NCBI GenBank assembly: GCA_913774715.1
Contig: CAJYHS010000109.1
Location: forward strand, 1 to 64,000
Source: an uncultured Siphonobacter sp.
Lineage (GTDB): Bacteria > Bacteroidota > Bacteroidia > Cytophagales > Spirosomataceae
Direction of reading: 5' to 3'
Length of the DNA stretch: 64,000 bases
Part shown: one piece after another, positions 52,742-61,765 of the stretch
Position numbering within the stretch: the first letter of the stretch is position 1
Layout: each line of letters opens with the position of its first letter
Notes under the pieces: model-generated
Told to the model about the DNA's origin: nothing
Seen by the model: only the letters and a program-made list of their open reading frames with translations
Databases searched by the model: none
Position numbers and translations under genes: made by a program

Positions 52742-52774
52742 CAAAGAAGCCAGACTAATCCTCTGGCTTCTTTG
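52742..52774 (+). terminator. Terminator of fucP
   Basis: 13-bp perfect stem CAAAGAAGCCAGA/TCTGGCTTCTTTG (52742-52754 with 52762-52774). Confidence 0.85.
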
Positions 52775-52847
52775 CTTTAATAAGCTTCCTTATCTCTAAA
52801 TTTTTCTTAAAGACAATCCTTTCCGCCTATCTTTGTGTTATCTCAAT

Positions 52848-52970
52848 AGTTTACTGTTTTCAATGTACAGTTTACAATTATTTAGATTAATATACAGTTA
52901 CTGTTCGTTGTGAAGACATGATTCCTTTGGGCATCATCGAAACCGAAAAACCGTAAGCTGGTAACTCAAA
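52848..52970. repeat. GTTTACTGTTTTC-type repeat region upstream of rseP
   Basis: AGTTTACTGTTTTCAATGTACAGTTTACAA (read as AGTTTACTGTTTTC then GTACAGTTTACAA, 52848-52877) shares words with 11927-11956; weak complementary words (ACCGAAAAACCGTAAGC, about 52940-52957) lie to the right. TATCTTTG at 52828-52835 fits a -7 box. Confidence 0.35.
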
Positions 52971-52988
52971 AAACGCAAAACAAATCGA

Positions 52989-54383
52989 ATGAGTGGATGG
53001 ATTATGGCAGGGCAGTTGCTGCTTGGCCTTTCAATACTGGTAGGATTACACGAGTTTGGACACTTCTTCTTTGCCAAACTCTTTAAGATCAGAGTTAATA
53101 AATTTTACATCTTCTTTGACTTCCTTTTCCCACTTCCCAACGTTGCCAACTTTGCTCTTTGGAAGAAGAAAATTGGCGATACGGAATATGGTATCGGCTG
53201 GTTTCCATTAGGTGGTTACGTACAGATTGAAGGGATGGTGGACGAAACGCAGGATACTACTCAGCTTTCTTCGGAACCTCAGCCCTGGGAATTTCGGGCT
53301 AAACCCGCCTGGCAGCGTTTATTAGTAATGCTGGGTGGTATTATCGTGAACATCATTACGGGGATTATCATCTTCTCGGCTCTATCGTATCAGAATGGCT
53401 ATAACTACATTCCCGTTTCGGAAGTAAACAAAAATGGGATTGTAGCGGGTGAATTAGCTCGCGAGATCGGCCTTCGCACGGGTGATAAAATCCTGAAAGT
53501 GAACGGTCAGCCTGTGAAAGATTTCCGTCAGGATGTGGTAGGTCAGGTATTACTCGAATCTAACAGCACCTATACAATCGACCGGAATGGTCAGGAGTTA
53601 ACGATCCCCGTTCGCAATGATCTGGCGGGATTACTTGCCCGCGATAACAACCCTGAGCGTTTTATTAGCACGTTTGCTACGCTTGGTGAGGTTGCCCGCG
53701 TAGCTGAACCCGAAAAACCAGGTCTGTTTGCGAAAGTTCTGGGTAAAAAAGAACAAAGTTTCCCTGCCTTTGAAGCGGGCTTTAAGGAAGGCGATAAAGT
53801 CCTTACCATTAACGGTACGCCCATCACGTATTACCACGAATTTTCAGATGTCTTAGCTGCAAATAAAGGCAAAGTGGTAGACGTTGTTATTAATCGTAAA
53901 GGCAAGACTCAAACATTAAAGCCTAAAGTTACGCCCGAAGGTAAACTACTCTTATACCTGAATCGTACTCCCTTGCAGAAACCTGCTCATGAAGACTATA
54001 ACTTCGGACAGTCGGTAGCCGCGGGAACATATGATGCCTTTGATGTAGTAGCCAAGAACGTAAAAGGCTTCGGTAAAATTTTTAAAGGTGAAGTAGCCGC
54101 CAGTGACGCCATTAGCGGTCCAGTGGGTATCAGTAAACTTTACGGAGAAATCTGGGACTGGAATCACTTCTGGACGGTAACGGGTCTATTATCCATGGCT
54201 CTGGCTTTCATGAATGCATTACCCATTCCAGCTCTTGACGGTGGTCACGTCATCTTTCTGTTATATGAAATGATTTTCCGCCGGGCTCCCTCCGAGAAGT
54301 TCCTTGAGCGTGCTCAACAAATTGGTACGATCCTTCTACTAGGATTAATGGTTTTTGCCATTGGAAATGACCTGTTTAAGTAA
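52989..54383 (+). CDS. rseP: Site-2 metalloprotease RseP
   Basis: A 464-residue intramembrane zinc protease that cleaves anti-sigma factors or signal-peptide remnants. H21-EFG-H25 (VGLHEFGHFF) is the zinc motif in the first helix; PDZ domains span about 145-225 and 255-320 (GLRTGDKILKVNGQPVKD; GFKEGDKVLTINGTPIT); the third zinc ligand is in ALPIPALDGGHVIF (about 415-428). An insertion with LDNNPER-type sequence between PDZ domains is not unusual. Overlaps the next gene by 1 bp. Could act on the RskA-like anti-sigma factor elsewhere in this window, which is speculative. Confidence 0.95.
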   Translation: MSGWIMAGQLLLGLSILVGLHEFGHFFFAKLFKIRVNKFYIFFDFLFPLPNVANFALWKKKIGDTEYGIGWFPLGGYVQIEGMVDETQDTTQLSSEPQPWEFRAKPAWQRLLVMLGGIIVNIITGIIIFSALSYQNGYNYIPVSEVNKNGIVAGELAREIGLRTGDKILKVNGQPVKDFRQDVVGQVLLESNSTYTIDRNGQELTIPVRNDLAGLLARDNNPERFISTFATLGEVARVAEPEKPGLFAKVLGKKEQSFPAFEAGFKEGDKVLTINGTPITYYHEFSDVLAANKGKVVDVVINRKGKTQTLKPKVTPEGKLLLYLNRTPLQKPAHEDYNFGQSVAAGTYDAFDVVAKNVKGFGKIFKGEVAASDAISGPVGISKLYGEIWDWNHFWTVTGLLSMALAFMNALPIPALDGGHVIFLLYEMIFRRAPSEKFLERAQQIGTILLLGLMVFAIGNDLFK

Positions 54384-54904
54384 TGATGAGTAGAACAAAG
54401 CTGAATGGCTGGCTGATTTATTCACTGCTAATCGTTAGCCTTCCGGTTATTACTGCGTTTGACTCAGGCAAACATGATTTTCATAACAGCCTGACTGAAA
54501 TGCGTTATAACCCAAAGAGTAAGGCTTTTGAGGTAGAAATCAAGCTATTTACCGACGATCTGGAAACGGCATTAAATCGAGGTGGTAAAGGCCCTAAAAT
54601 CCGCGTTATTGACAAGGATGCTAATGATAAGTTGATTGAGGCTTACGTTCGCAAGCATTACAGGTTTACTACCGCAACGGGAACCGTTAAACCTTATCAA
54701 TACGTTGGCAAGCAAAATGAGATGGATGCTACCTGGATTTTTCTCGAAATGCCTTTCAGCGACCCGATCAAAGGATGTAAGCTCCAGCAATCAGCATTAA
54801 CCGATGTCTTCGATGATCAGCAAAACATTGTCAATCTGAATTTCAACGGTGATAAAAAGTATTTTCTGTTTAATGAAAAAGTGCCCGTTCGGGTAATTGA
54901 GTAA
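54383..54904 (+). CDS. DUF6702-like secreted protein
   Basis: A 173-residue exported protein with signal-like N-terminus (WLIYSLLIVSLPVITAF) and the pattern HDFHNSLTEMRYNPKSKAFE...EIKLFTDDLETALNR typical of the DUF6702 family, which follows proteases or peptidases in several Bacteroidota. No catalytic motif is visible. The stop of rseP and the start overlap (TAATGATG), with a second ATG three bases on; translation is coupled, so a role linked to RseP is possible. Confidence 0.82.
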   Translation: MMSRTKLNGWLIYSLLIVSLPVITAFDSGKHDFHNSLTEMRYNPKSKAFEVEIKLFTDDLETALNRGGKGPKIRVIDKDANDKLIEAYVRKHYRFTTATGTVKPYQYVGKQNEMDATWIFLEMPFSDPIKGCKLQQSALTDVFDDQQNIVNLNFNGDKKYFLFNEKVPVRVIE

Positions 54905-54919
54905 AATACAGATCAAATA

Positions 54920-54962
54920 AAAAAACTCCCTCTAATGTTAGCTCATTGAAGGGAGTTTTTTT
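54920..54962 (+). terminator. Terminator of the rseP operon
   Basis: AAAAAACTCCCT/AGGGAGTTTTTT (54920-54931 with 54950-54961). Confidence 0.9.
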
Positions 54963-55033
54963 ATTTAATTTAGCGTCCGCTTATCAGTTACTACTTTACA
55001 GCTTTCTGATATTCAGTTAAAAATTTTTACGAT

Positions 55034-55948
55034 ATGCAATCGATTTTAAAGATTATCATTCTATATCTAAGTATTATAACGCTAGCCTTTGCATTAAGTG
55101 AGTGCAAAAATAAGGAAGATGTTTTCGTTGATCAGACTATTTTAACGCCAACTTTATCTCTAGGCTCAGGACTAGTTCCCTATAAAACTACTGTACATTT
55201 TCAGTCCAATCAAACGAATGCCATTCTAGAATATTCATTAGATAATGGAAAAAGCTGGCAAGCGGGGGATAGTGTGCAATTATTGAGTTCCGTGAATATT
55301 CAGGTACGTAATAGAATTGATAAAAATGTATCTACTACAGCTACCAATAGTTATACACTCAAGTTTGAAAAAGTACTCATCATTGGTAATAGCATTACTC
55401 GCCACAACCCAGCTCCGGAGATAGGCTGGAAAGGCGATTGGGGAATGGCTGCTTCTGCGGCTGATAAAGATTATGTTTCTTTAGTAAAAAAGTATCTGTC
55501 CAGTAGAAATTCAACTACACAGTTTTTAGTAACGAATAAAGGAAGTTCTTTCGAAGTTAATTATGGTGATAATTTTGATTGGAGTTCATTTAATAATGAA
55601 TTAGCTTTCAAACCTGATTTAATAATTATAAGGATTGGCGATAACGTCGAAGATAAAAAAGTAAATGAACGGCAATTTGAGATTCATTTCGAGAAGTTAA
55701 TAGCTTACCTGACCAATTTTGATTTCCGGGGAAAGGTAATTTGCACAGGAAGTTTTTGGGAACGATGGGAAGCAAGCTTCGCCATAGAAAGGGTTTGCAA
55801 GCGGAAAGGTTACTCCTACATAGAGCTAACTTCCTTAAACACCCAGAAAAATACGGCCTATAATCAATTTATAAACCAAGCCGTTTCTTCTCATCCTTCA
55901 GATCGAGGCATGGAAGAAATTTACAAACGATTAACTCCCTACTTTTAA
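55034..55948 (+). CDS. Lipoprotein with SGNH-hydrolase fold
   Basis: A 304-residue, AT-rich gene product. A lipoprotein-like leader (LAFALSEC) is followed by a small beta domain resembling chitobiase C-terminal/FN3_7 modules (about 40-110: YSLDNGKSWQAGDSV). The SGNH domain begins at KVLIIGNSITRH with S120; block III is IRIGDNVED (about 204) and the catalytic-type His is H287 in SSHPSDRGMEEI; the Asp three residues before it is replaced. It is 4 bp ahead of an acyltransferase, suggesting a pair that adds and removes acyl groups on a surface glycan. Confidence 0.8.
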   Translation: MQSILKIIILYLSIITLAFALSECKNKEDVFVDQTILTPTLSLGSGLVPYKTTVHFQSNQTNAILEYSLDNGKSWQAGDSVQLLSSVNIQVRNRIDKNVSTTATNSYTLKFEKVLIIGNSITRHNPAPEIGWKGDWGMAASAADKDYVSLVKKYLSSRNSTTQFLVTNKGSSFEVNYGDNFDWSSFNNELAFKPDLIIIRIGDNVEDKKVNERQFEIHFEKLIAYLTNFDFRGKVICTGSFWERWEASFAIERVCKRKGYSYIELTSLNTQKNTAYNQFINQAVSSHPSDRGMEEIYKRLTPYF

Positions 55949-55952
55949 CCGT

Positions 55953-57044
55953 ATGAATCAAACCTATACCTTCAAAAAAACTCAAAATAACTTCGATTTT
56001 ATTCGATTTATCGCGGCGATAGGCGTACTCTTTTCTCATAGCTATGACTTACAGGAAAAAGATTCTCTTGAACCTTTACGAAATCTAACTGCTAGCCATC
56101 TATCCTTTAGCTTTTATGGCGTACGGGTTTTCTTTATCATCAGCGGATTCCTGATCCTAAAAAGTGCTCTCAACAGCAACTCATTTGGCAGTTATCTCAC
56201 TAAAAGATTCTTAAGGATCTTCCCCGGATTATGTATAGCTCTTCTTGTTTCTGTTTTCATTTTTGGTTTATCCGTAACGCGACTACCTATTTTAGATTAT
56301 CTTACTCATCCACAAACCTATAAGTATCTACTAAATCTTTCATTGTATTATTCCCAACAGGGATTACCCGGAGTTTTTGATATAGTTAATACTACTTCAA
56401 TTGTCAATGGATCGCTCTGGACGTTAGTATATGAATTTACCTTTTATTTAGTATTATACTTTGCCTTGCGTTTAAAACTACTTAGAACCTCTCTCGTTTT
56501 ACTTATTACTTTTTGTATATTGATAGTACTTGATCTAAAACTTAAGAATACAGATATAATTAATAATTACTATCCTAGCCTAAATATGTCTCCCGGTCCT
56601 TTTATAGAATTTTCTATATATTTTATGGCGGGTATGCTATTTCAATATTATCAGAATAGTTTTCCTATAACAAAAAATCTCGGTTATACTGCTGTAGCTT
56701 TATTTATAGCTAGCAACCTTTTTTTAGACTTTCCTTATAGCCGAGTAATAAATTATTTATTACTTCCTTATGTAGTTTTTTATCTGTCCTTCATCAAGGG
56801 ATCTCTGAATAATTTCGGCAAACACGGAGACTTCTCTTACGGCATTTATATTTATTCCTTTCCTCTACAGCAAATCTTATTACAATTATTACCAGAAATC
56901 TCAGTTGCCTTATTTGCTCTTTTATCTATAATAGTGGTTAGTCCTTTTGCCTATTTATCCTGGTTTATGGTTGAAAAACCCATGATTAAGTTAAAAAGTA
57001 GACAAACTATTACATACGACAATCCTATTTCTTTACCAGTGTAG
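55953..57044 (+). CDS. Acyltransferase-3 family membrane acyltransferase (OafA/YrhL type)
   Basis: A 363-residue inner-membrane protein with about 10 helices. Diagnostic opening NNFDFIRFIAAIGVLFSHSYD (as FDFIRFIAAIGVLFSHS) carries the catalytic His near residue 29; RVFFIISGFLI and GSLWTLVYEFTFYLVLY follow. These enzymes O-acylate cell-surface or secreted polysaccharides. The gene is AT-rich like its SGNH partner and unlike flanking genes, so the pair may have been acquired together. Its 3' end overlaps the converging S41 peptidase gene by 20 bp. Confidence 0.9.
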   Translation: MNQTYTFKKTQNNFDFIRFIAAIGVLFSHSYDLQEKDSLEPLRNLTASHLSFSFYGVRVFFIISGFLILKSALNSNSFGSYLTKRFLRIFPGLCIALLVSVFIFGLSVTRLPILDYLTHPQTYKYLLNLSLYYSQQGLPGVFDIVNTTSIVNGSLWTLVYEFTFYLVLYFALRLKLLRTSLVLLITFCILIVLDLKLKNTDIINNYYPSLNMSPGPFIEFSIYFMAGMLFQYYQNSFPITKNLGYTAVALFIASNLFLDFPYSRVINYLLLPYVVFYLSFIKGSLNNFGKHGDFSYGIYIYSFPLQQILLQLLPEISVALFALLSIIVVSPFAYLSWFMVEKPMIKLKSRQTITYDNPISLPV

Positions 57045-58521
57045 TCTTCTGGATCAACTCATACACCTTCTCCATATCAGGATCAAGATTACCCATGAAA
57101 TCCATGGAAGTAAAATCAACCGGATGATCGGGCATGACACCCCGGCCCTGATTGGGATCAGTAACTGCCGTCAGGGCTTTAAAAAGAGGAAAACGAATAC
57201 GGACCTGGCTTTCGGGTAAAGTCATGTAAGGAATGGCCCAGGCCGTACAGCCATTGCGACCGCCTCCCGTTTCGCGTCCAATAACCACGGCTCTTTTCCA
57301 GAATTGAAGATTAGCTGCTGTAATCGAAGAGGCCGAGAATGAACCTCCATTGGTAAGAATGTAGAGATCTCCCTGGAACCCATGCTTTTTCTTGGGCTTT
57401 TGCACTCTCGTCGCACTACGAATGACGTGCCGGCCATCGTCCATTTTTCTGGAAATCACTTTCATCATCACCAGTCGAGCCATTCGTTCATTGGTGTAAC
57501 GATTGTATTCTTTCTTGGATGGTAAGCTTTCTACGGATTGATAGGCCTGAAATGGTTCATTCATCAAATACCGCATCAGGAGGTTACTGGCGGCCACCTT
57601 TCCCCCACCGTTATTACGTAAATCCAGTACCAGATGCTGAATATGATTGCGTTCAATCTGCCGGAATAACTTCCGATAAAGTTTCCGGTAATTACCCATA
57701 CTGAATGTATTCAGATCCAGCAGTGCCAGACTGGAATCCCGGGAAGAGATAGAAAGGCTGGCACTTCGGCTATCATAAATTTTAGTCATCACTGGCTCAG
57801 CGGGTCGTATCTGTCCGGTTACGGGTGCCGCTGACTTCACAGGCATAGCTACGGCGTTCAGCTTTTTTTCTTCCTTTTTTCGCTGTACAGTATAGTTCTT
57901 TTCCTGTTGGAGTGAATCCAGTACCGTTACTTCATAGGTATCTTTTTCGCCGTACCAATAGCGATAATACATCGGAAAATTATTCAGGATAGTAGTATTC
58001 TTAAAGGTCTGGTTATAGCCGTCAGAAATTACAATTTTTCGCAAAGACTGATACGCATCCAAGGCCGGACGACCCTCAATTTTCACAATTTCCTTGCCCT
58101 TGTAAAGTTCAGGCTGGTTACTCAGATTAGACGATACAAAAATTCGGTTATCTACCTCAAATACGCTCAAAGGGAAATCTTTAGGCGTATGATGTTTTCG
58201 CCAGCGTTCAAACCCTCGGGAGCCTCTGACATTGGTATGCCCGCAGTGCACCATTTCAATCAGTGGATCCAGTAACCGGCGAAATTCTACCTCCGTCATG
58301 GGTTTATTAATAGCTTGGGCAGTTGCTTCGAAAGCAGAATCCAGCTGAGCTTTAGGGGTGTACCAATACAAACCCGGATGTCCCGATTCAAGTCCTTTCC
58401 GCATAATTTTCAAGTCTTTTTGAAGTCGACTTACTTCAAAAGTTCGTTGCGGATTGTAGGCTTGCCGGGAACAAGCTGAAATGGTGAGCAGAATAAGAGA
58501 TAGCCAGAAAATAGTTCTCAT
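57025..58521 (-). CDS. S41-family (C-terminal processing-like) peptidase, lipoprotein
   Basis: A 498-residue exported protein. Lipoprotein signal LLTISACS (Cys at residue 17). A helical N-terminal region, a PDZ-like part (LYKGKEIVKIEGRPALDAYQ) and the S41 protease core with HLVLDLRNNGGGKVAASNLL (about 295-314) and ILTNGGSFSASSITAANL (about 393-410), where the serine in GGSFSAS is the nucleophile. Substrate unknown. Converges with the acyltransferase gene with overlapping 3' ends and no terminator between. Confidence 0.88.
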   Translation of the reverse strand: MRTIFWLSLILLTISACSRQAYNPQRTFEVSRLQKDLKIMRKGLESGHPGLYWYTPKAQLDSAFEATAQAINKPMTEVEFRRLLDPLIEMVHCGHTNVRGSRGFERWRKHHTPKDFPLSVFEVDNRIFVSSNLSNQPELYKGKEIVKIEGRPALDAYQSLRKIVISDGYNQTFKNTTILNNFPMYYRYWYGEKDTYEVTVLDSLQQEKNYTVQRKKEEKKLNAVAMPVKSAAPVTGQIRPAEPVMTKIYDSRSASLSISSRDSSLALLDLNTFSMGNYRKLYRKLFRQIERNHIQHLVLDLRNNGGGKVAASNLLMRYLMNEPFQAYQSVESLPSKKEYNRYTNERMARLVMMKVISRKMDDGRHVIRSATRVQKPKKKHGFQGDLYILTNGGSFSASSITAANLQFWKRAVVIGRETGGGRNGCTAWAIPYMTLPESQVRIRFPLFKALTAVTDPNQGRGVMPDHPVDFTSMDFMGNLDPDMEKVYELIQKTTLVKK

Positions 58522-58728
58522 AGATTCCAGTAAAGCTTAGGAAAATCGAGGGTACGTGCACAATAACGATTCCCGCTTATAATATTGTATTCTCCTGATA
58601 GACAAGGTAACAGGAACTCCTGAATAAAGAGCAGATTCTCTTGAAAATATAAAAAGTAACAGATTTCCAGCAGTATAATTCCTGTTTTTCGTTAATTTTA
58701 ATAAAGTCACCTCTTCCAAACATACGTT

Positions 58729-59190
58729 ATGGCAACAGCATCACTTCCTTTACTGACGGCACTTCGTCGCACTGCTCATAAACTGCAACAGGGTACTCCT
58801 TATATGTGGGGACACATGGGATGCTGTAACTGCGGTAATCTGGCTCAGGAATTAACGAAGTTAACGAAAGCCGATATTCACGCATATGCCCTGCAAGGCC
58901 GGGGTGACTGGCGGGAACAGGTCGAGGAATACTGCCCTACCAGCGGATTACCCATGGACTTACTAATTTCGGATATGCTGAATCACGGATTGACGACTAC
59001 GGATTTGCAGCATCTGGAGCGGCTTTCTGACCCTAAGATCAAAAACCAAATTCCACTGGATCGGCGAAATCAGATGAAGCACAATGTCCGGGAAGATGTC
59101 GTTTTGTATTTAAAAACCTGGGCAGATGTCCTGGAAGAGGAATTACTGGCAAACGTTCAGCTTCCTAACCTGTCATTTGAGTTAGCTTAG
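58729..59190 (+). CDS. Conserved protein of unknown function with CCNCG motif
   Basis: A 153-residue cytoplasmic, helical protein. Near the N-terminus (about residue 33-37) MGCCNCGNLAQEL holds three Cys; there is one more at about 68 (EYCPTSG). No known domain. A long open frame, good codon use and separation from flanking genes support it as real. The Cys cluster could bind zinc or an iron-sulfur cluster, but with only four Cys in total this is speculation. Confidence 0.75.
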   Translation: MATASLPLLTALRRTAHKLQQGTPYMWGHMGCCNCGNLAQELTKLTKADIHAYALQGRGDWREQVEEYCPTSGLPMDLLISDMLNHGLTTTDLQHLERLSDPKIKNQIPLDRRNQMKHNVREDVVLYLKTWADVLEEELLANVQLPNLSFELA

Positions 59191-59249
59191 GTTTGATAGT
59201 TCTGAAGGGCTGAAAGTAGTATCCTATCTACCCTTCAGGCGACTCTACT

Positions 59250-60575
59250 CTACTGAAAACCCTTCGGTTGAGCTCTTTCAAAAGTCCCGAAATCAACCTC
59301 AGAACTAAAGGTACGAGTTAATACCCGGCGGGTATTAATTGATTTCGACGTTTTACGAATGATTGACTGAGACGAATACGCTCCGCCGGGAACGTATTTG
59401 TATGTAGCGTCAAGACGAGCCGGTATTTTTTTAGGATAGGTATTCGTAGCTGATGGTTGAAGATCAATCCCATCCAGCAAATAATAATTGGGAATTTGAA
59501 GGTAATAAGCTGTATTACCCGCAATTGTCTGTACACCAGGCAGCGGCACCTTAGGCCACTTTATGACATTTTGGGCAGCTTTAAACAGGACTATTCCATC
59601 CAGCCCTTGCGGAGCTAATTCCAAATCAGCACTATTGGAATAGATGGTGATAAGATTAGGCACGGCAGCATTATCTACATCCGAGATACGGATTCCCTGG
59701 TAGTTCTCAAAATCTGCATTACTTAGGTCGACGGTCAGGCTGGCCGTTTTTGTGGAAATCCGCTTACCATCCCGGCCTGTATACCCCACTTTATGATTTT
59801 GAGCATTCTGAGCAATGACAATGCTTTCTCCTGGTTTCACGCCATATTGACGACCGTTTCCTGGAATCATGTAGAGAGCATGAGCATATACGTAATCCGT
59901 ATTAGCTGTACTTTTAGATTCTGCGGGAATAGTCAAAGACTTGCTCCAGTCGTACTGACCCGTTTCAGGAAGCAGGTATTCCACGGATACATTTCTACTC
60001 CGAACGCCTTGTAAAAGACCTATGCACAGGCTATCGGCGAATAATTCTACGTTTGAATTGTTATAGATTTCAATAAACTGATCTCTGATTCCTGCTCCAT
60101 TCAGGGTATCAGACCCGGCGTAATAAACTTGTTTAATCAGCCAGTTACCTGTGGGGTTTACTTTTAAGATAAGATTTGTTGGACTCTGATTTTCAATTGT
60201 AAAATTCCGGTTCACTAGTGAATCCATCAGTACTACGTCCGCATCAACGGGAATGCCGGTATAACTGGAATATTCCTGCATTTGAACAAGCCGACGGGCG
60301 ATAACTGTATATACACCTCCTACTACATTTGAGAACGTAACCCTTCCTGCTCCGTCCGTCGTACCCTGCCACTGCCGTCCTGCATTCCGATCCTGAAGCA
60401 AGACTTCGGTATTACCCGGCGAAATTCCGGCTTCTTTCAAACTTTCTTCCAGTTCAATCTGAATTTGAACATCCGTCGAACTCAAAGCAGGGTCTAACTC
60501 CAGTTTACAAGAAGTTACGAAGGTGATCAGACCAACCATCAGCACTCCAAAAAATGCGTAATTTCTAATTTTCAT
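59250..60575 (-). CDS. DUF4876 secreted lipoprotein
   Basis: A 441-residue exported protein. Lipoprotein leader GLITFVTSC (Cys at about residue 23), an SpaA/Cna-like beta domain (LLQDRNAGRQWQGTTDGAGRVTF, split after 20 residues), then the DUF4876 body, with the lamin-tail-like line QFIEIYNNSNVELFADSLCIG (as QFIEIYNNSNVELFADSL). In Bacteroidota these sit next to TonB-dependent receptors; none is seen here. CAAAAGTA at 60606-60613 gives a candidate -7 box. Confidence 0.82.
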   Translation of the reverse strand: MKIRNYAFFGVLMVGLITFVTSCKLELDPALSSTDVQIQIELEESLKEAGISPGNTEVLLQDRNAGRQWQGTTDGAGRVTFSNVVGGVYTVIARRLVQMQEYSSYTGIPVDADVVLMDSLVNRNFTIENQSPTNLILKVNPTGNWLIKQVYYAGSDTLNGAGIRDQFIEIYNNSNVELFADSLCIGLLQGVRSRNVSVEYLLPETGQYDWSKSLTIPAESKSTANTDYVYAHALYMIPGNGRQYGVKPGESIVIAQNAQNHKVGYTGRDGKRISTKTASLTVDLSNADFENYQGIRISDVDNAAVPNLITIYSNSADLELAPQGLDGIVLFKAAQNVIKWPKVPLPGVQTIAGNTAYYLQIPNYYLLDGIDLQPSATNTYPKKIPARLDATYKYVPGGAYSSQSIIRKTSKSINTRRVLTRTFSSEVDFGTFERAQPKGFQ

Positions 60576-60796
60576 GAAGGGAATTTAATACTTTCTGCTA
60601 CGCTCAAAAGTAAGCACAAAAGGTCGGAATGAAAATTTACCCTACCTTTGCGGCTATTCCCATTTCGGTTTCTTCTGAAAATTATCACTTCTGGAAAGCG
60701 TTTTTTAAGGAAATGAGCAATCTTCACTGGCTTGAAATGCGTACAAACGTGCTCATCTTCGGCTGATTTTTTATACAAACCCTAATTATTAGTCTC

Positions 60797-61225
60797 ATGG
60801 CAGCTCAATCTGGCGACAAGGTTCGCGTTCACTACACAGGCAAACTCACCAGCGGTGTTGTTTTCGATTCTTCTGAAGGTCGCGAACCCCTTGAATTCAC
60901 GCTGGGTAGCGGTATGGTTATTGCCGGTTTTGATTCAGGAATCACTGGAATGGAGATAGGCGAAAAGAAAACCGTTCACATTCCCGTGACTGAAGCCTAT
61001 GGTCCTTCAGACGAAAACCTGGTTTTTGAATTTAACCGCAGCGATCTTCCTAAAGACATTCCGTTCGAAGTAGGTATGCAATTAAATATGCACGCTGATG
61101 GCGAAGGACAGGTAGTTCCCGTAACGGTAACTAGCGTTGCTGAAGATAAAATTTCAGTAGACGCGAACCATCCCCTGGCCGGTCAGGATCTGGTTTTTGA
61201 AATCGAATTAATCGGTGTTAATTAA
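60797..61225 (+). CDS. FKBP-type peptidyl-prolyl isomerase (SlyD-like)
   Basis: A 142-residue prolyl isomerase and chaperone. FKBP half (VRVHYTGKLTSGVVFDSSEG, GSGMVIAGFDSGITGM) with an inserted flap domain (ENLVFEFNRSDLPKDIPFEVG) as in SlyD; no C-terminal His-rich tail. Cytoplasmic (no signal). TACCTTTG at 60643-60650 fits a -7 box about 147 bp upstream. Confidence 0.93.
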   Translation: MAAQSGDKVRVHYTGKLTSGVVFDSSEGREPLEFTLGSGMVIAGFDSGITGMEIGEKKTVHIPVTEAYGPSDENLVFEFNRSDLPKDIPFEVGMQLNMHADGEGQVVPVTVTSVAEDKISVDANHPLAGQDLVFEIELIGVN

Positions 61226-61254
61226 TTCGAGGCTTTTCAGACTCATTTGACAAT

Positions 61255-61290
61255 AAAAAAAGCGGGGAGATTCAACTCCTCGCTTTTTTT
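61255..61290 (+). terminator. Terminator after the PPIase gene
   Basis: Seven A plus GCGGGGAG paired with CTCCTCGC and seven T; one G-T pair. Confidence 0.9.
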
Positions 61291-61363
61291 TGCTTCCTTT
61301 TTCAACTTAAGATTAATCGTTTTTCGTAAATTAGTAAGCATTTTTTTGCCCCCTGCATATTAT

Positions 61364-61750
61364 ATGAAACAACGAGTATTTTTAGCGGACGACGACGAAG
61401 ACGATCGTTTTTTTGCGGCCCAAGGCCTAAATCCCCATGCTGATTGTGAGATTACCTTTTTTACTAATGGCGAAGATTTAATCTATCACCTTGAAAAAGT
61501 AACTACTCATGAACATCCAACGCTAATTTTACTGGATCTGAATATGCCTCGCATGAATGGCTTCGAAACGCTCATTGCCATTAAGCAACACTGGAAACGG
61601 CTTCCCGTCATTATTCTGACTACATCCGATAACCAAAGGGATCGGGAAAAAGCCATGCAGCTTGGAGCCAATGATTTTCTGACTAAACCTGGTGATTTTA
61701 ACCGACTTAATGAAGTTTTAGCTTCTATCAGTTCTTGCTGGAAGGCCTAA
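61364..61750 (+). CDS. Single-domain response regulator (Rcp1-like)
   Basis: A 128-residue receiver domain without an output domain. Acidic site DDDEDD (residues 9-14), phosphoacceptor Asp in LILLDLNMPRMNG (about 64), and Lys in FLTKPGD (about 113). Relays phosphate for a hybrid or phytochrome-like kinase not in the window. ATG 61364 chosen; an upstream frame extension would start within the terminator. Confidence 0.93.
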   Translation: MKQRVFLADDDEDDRFFAAQGLNPHADCEITFFTNGEDLIYHLEKVTTHEHPTLILLDLNMPRMNGFETLIAIKQHWKRLPVIILTTSDNQRDREKAMQLGANDFLTKPGDFNRLNEVLASISSCWKA

Positions 61751-61765
61751 ATACGATTCTCCGAT

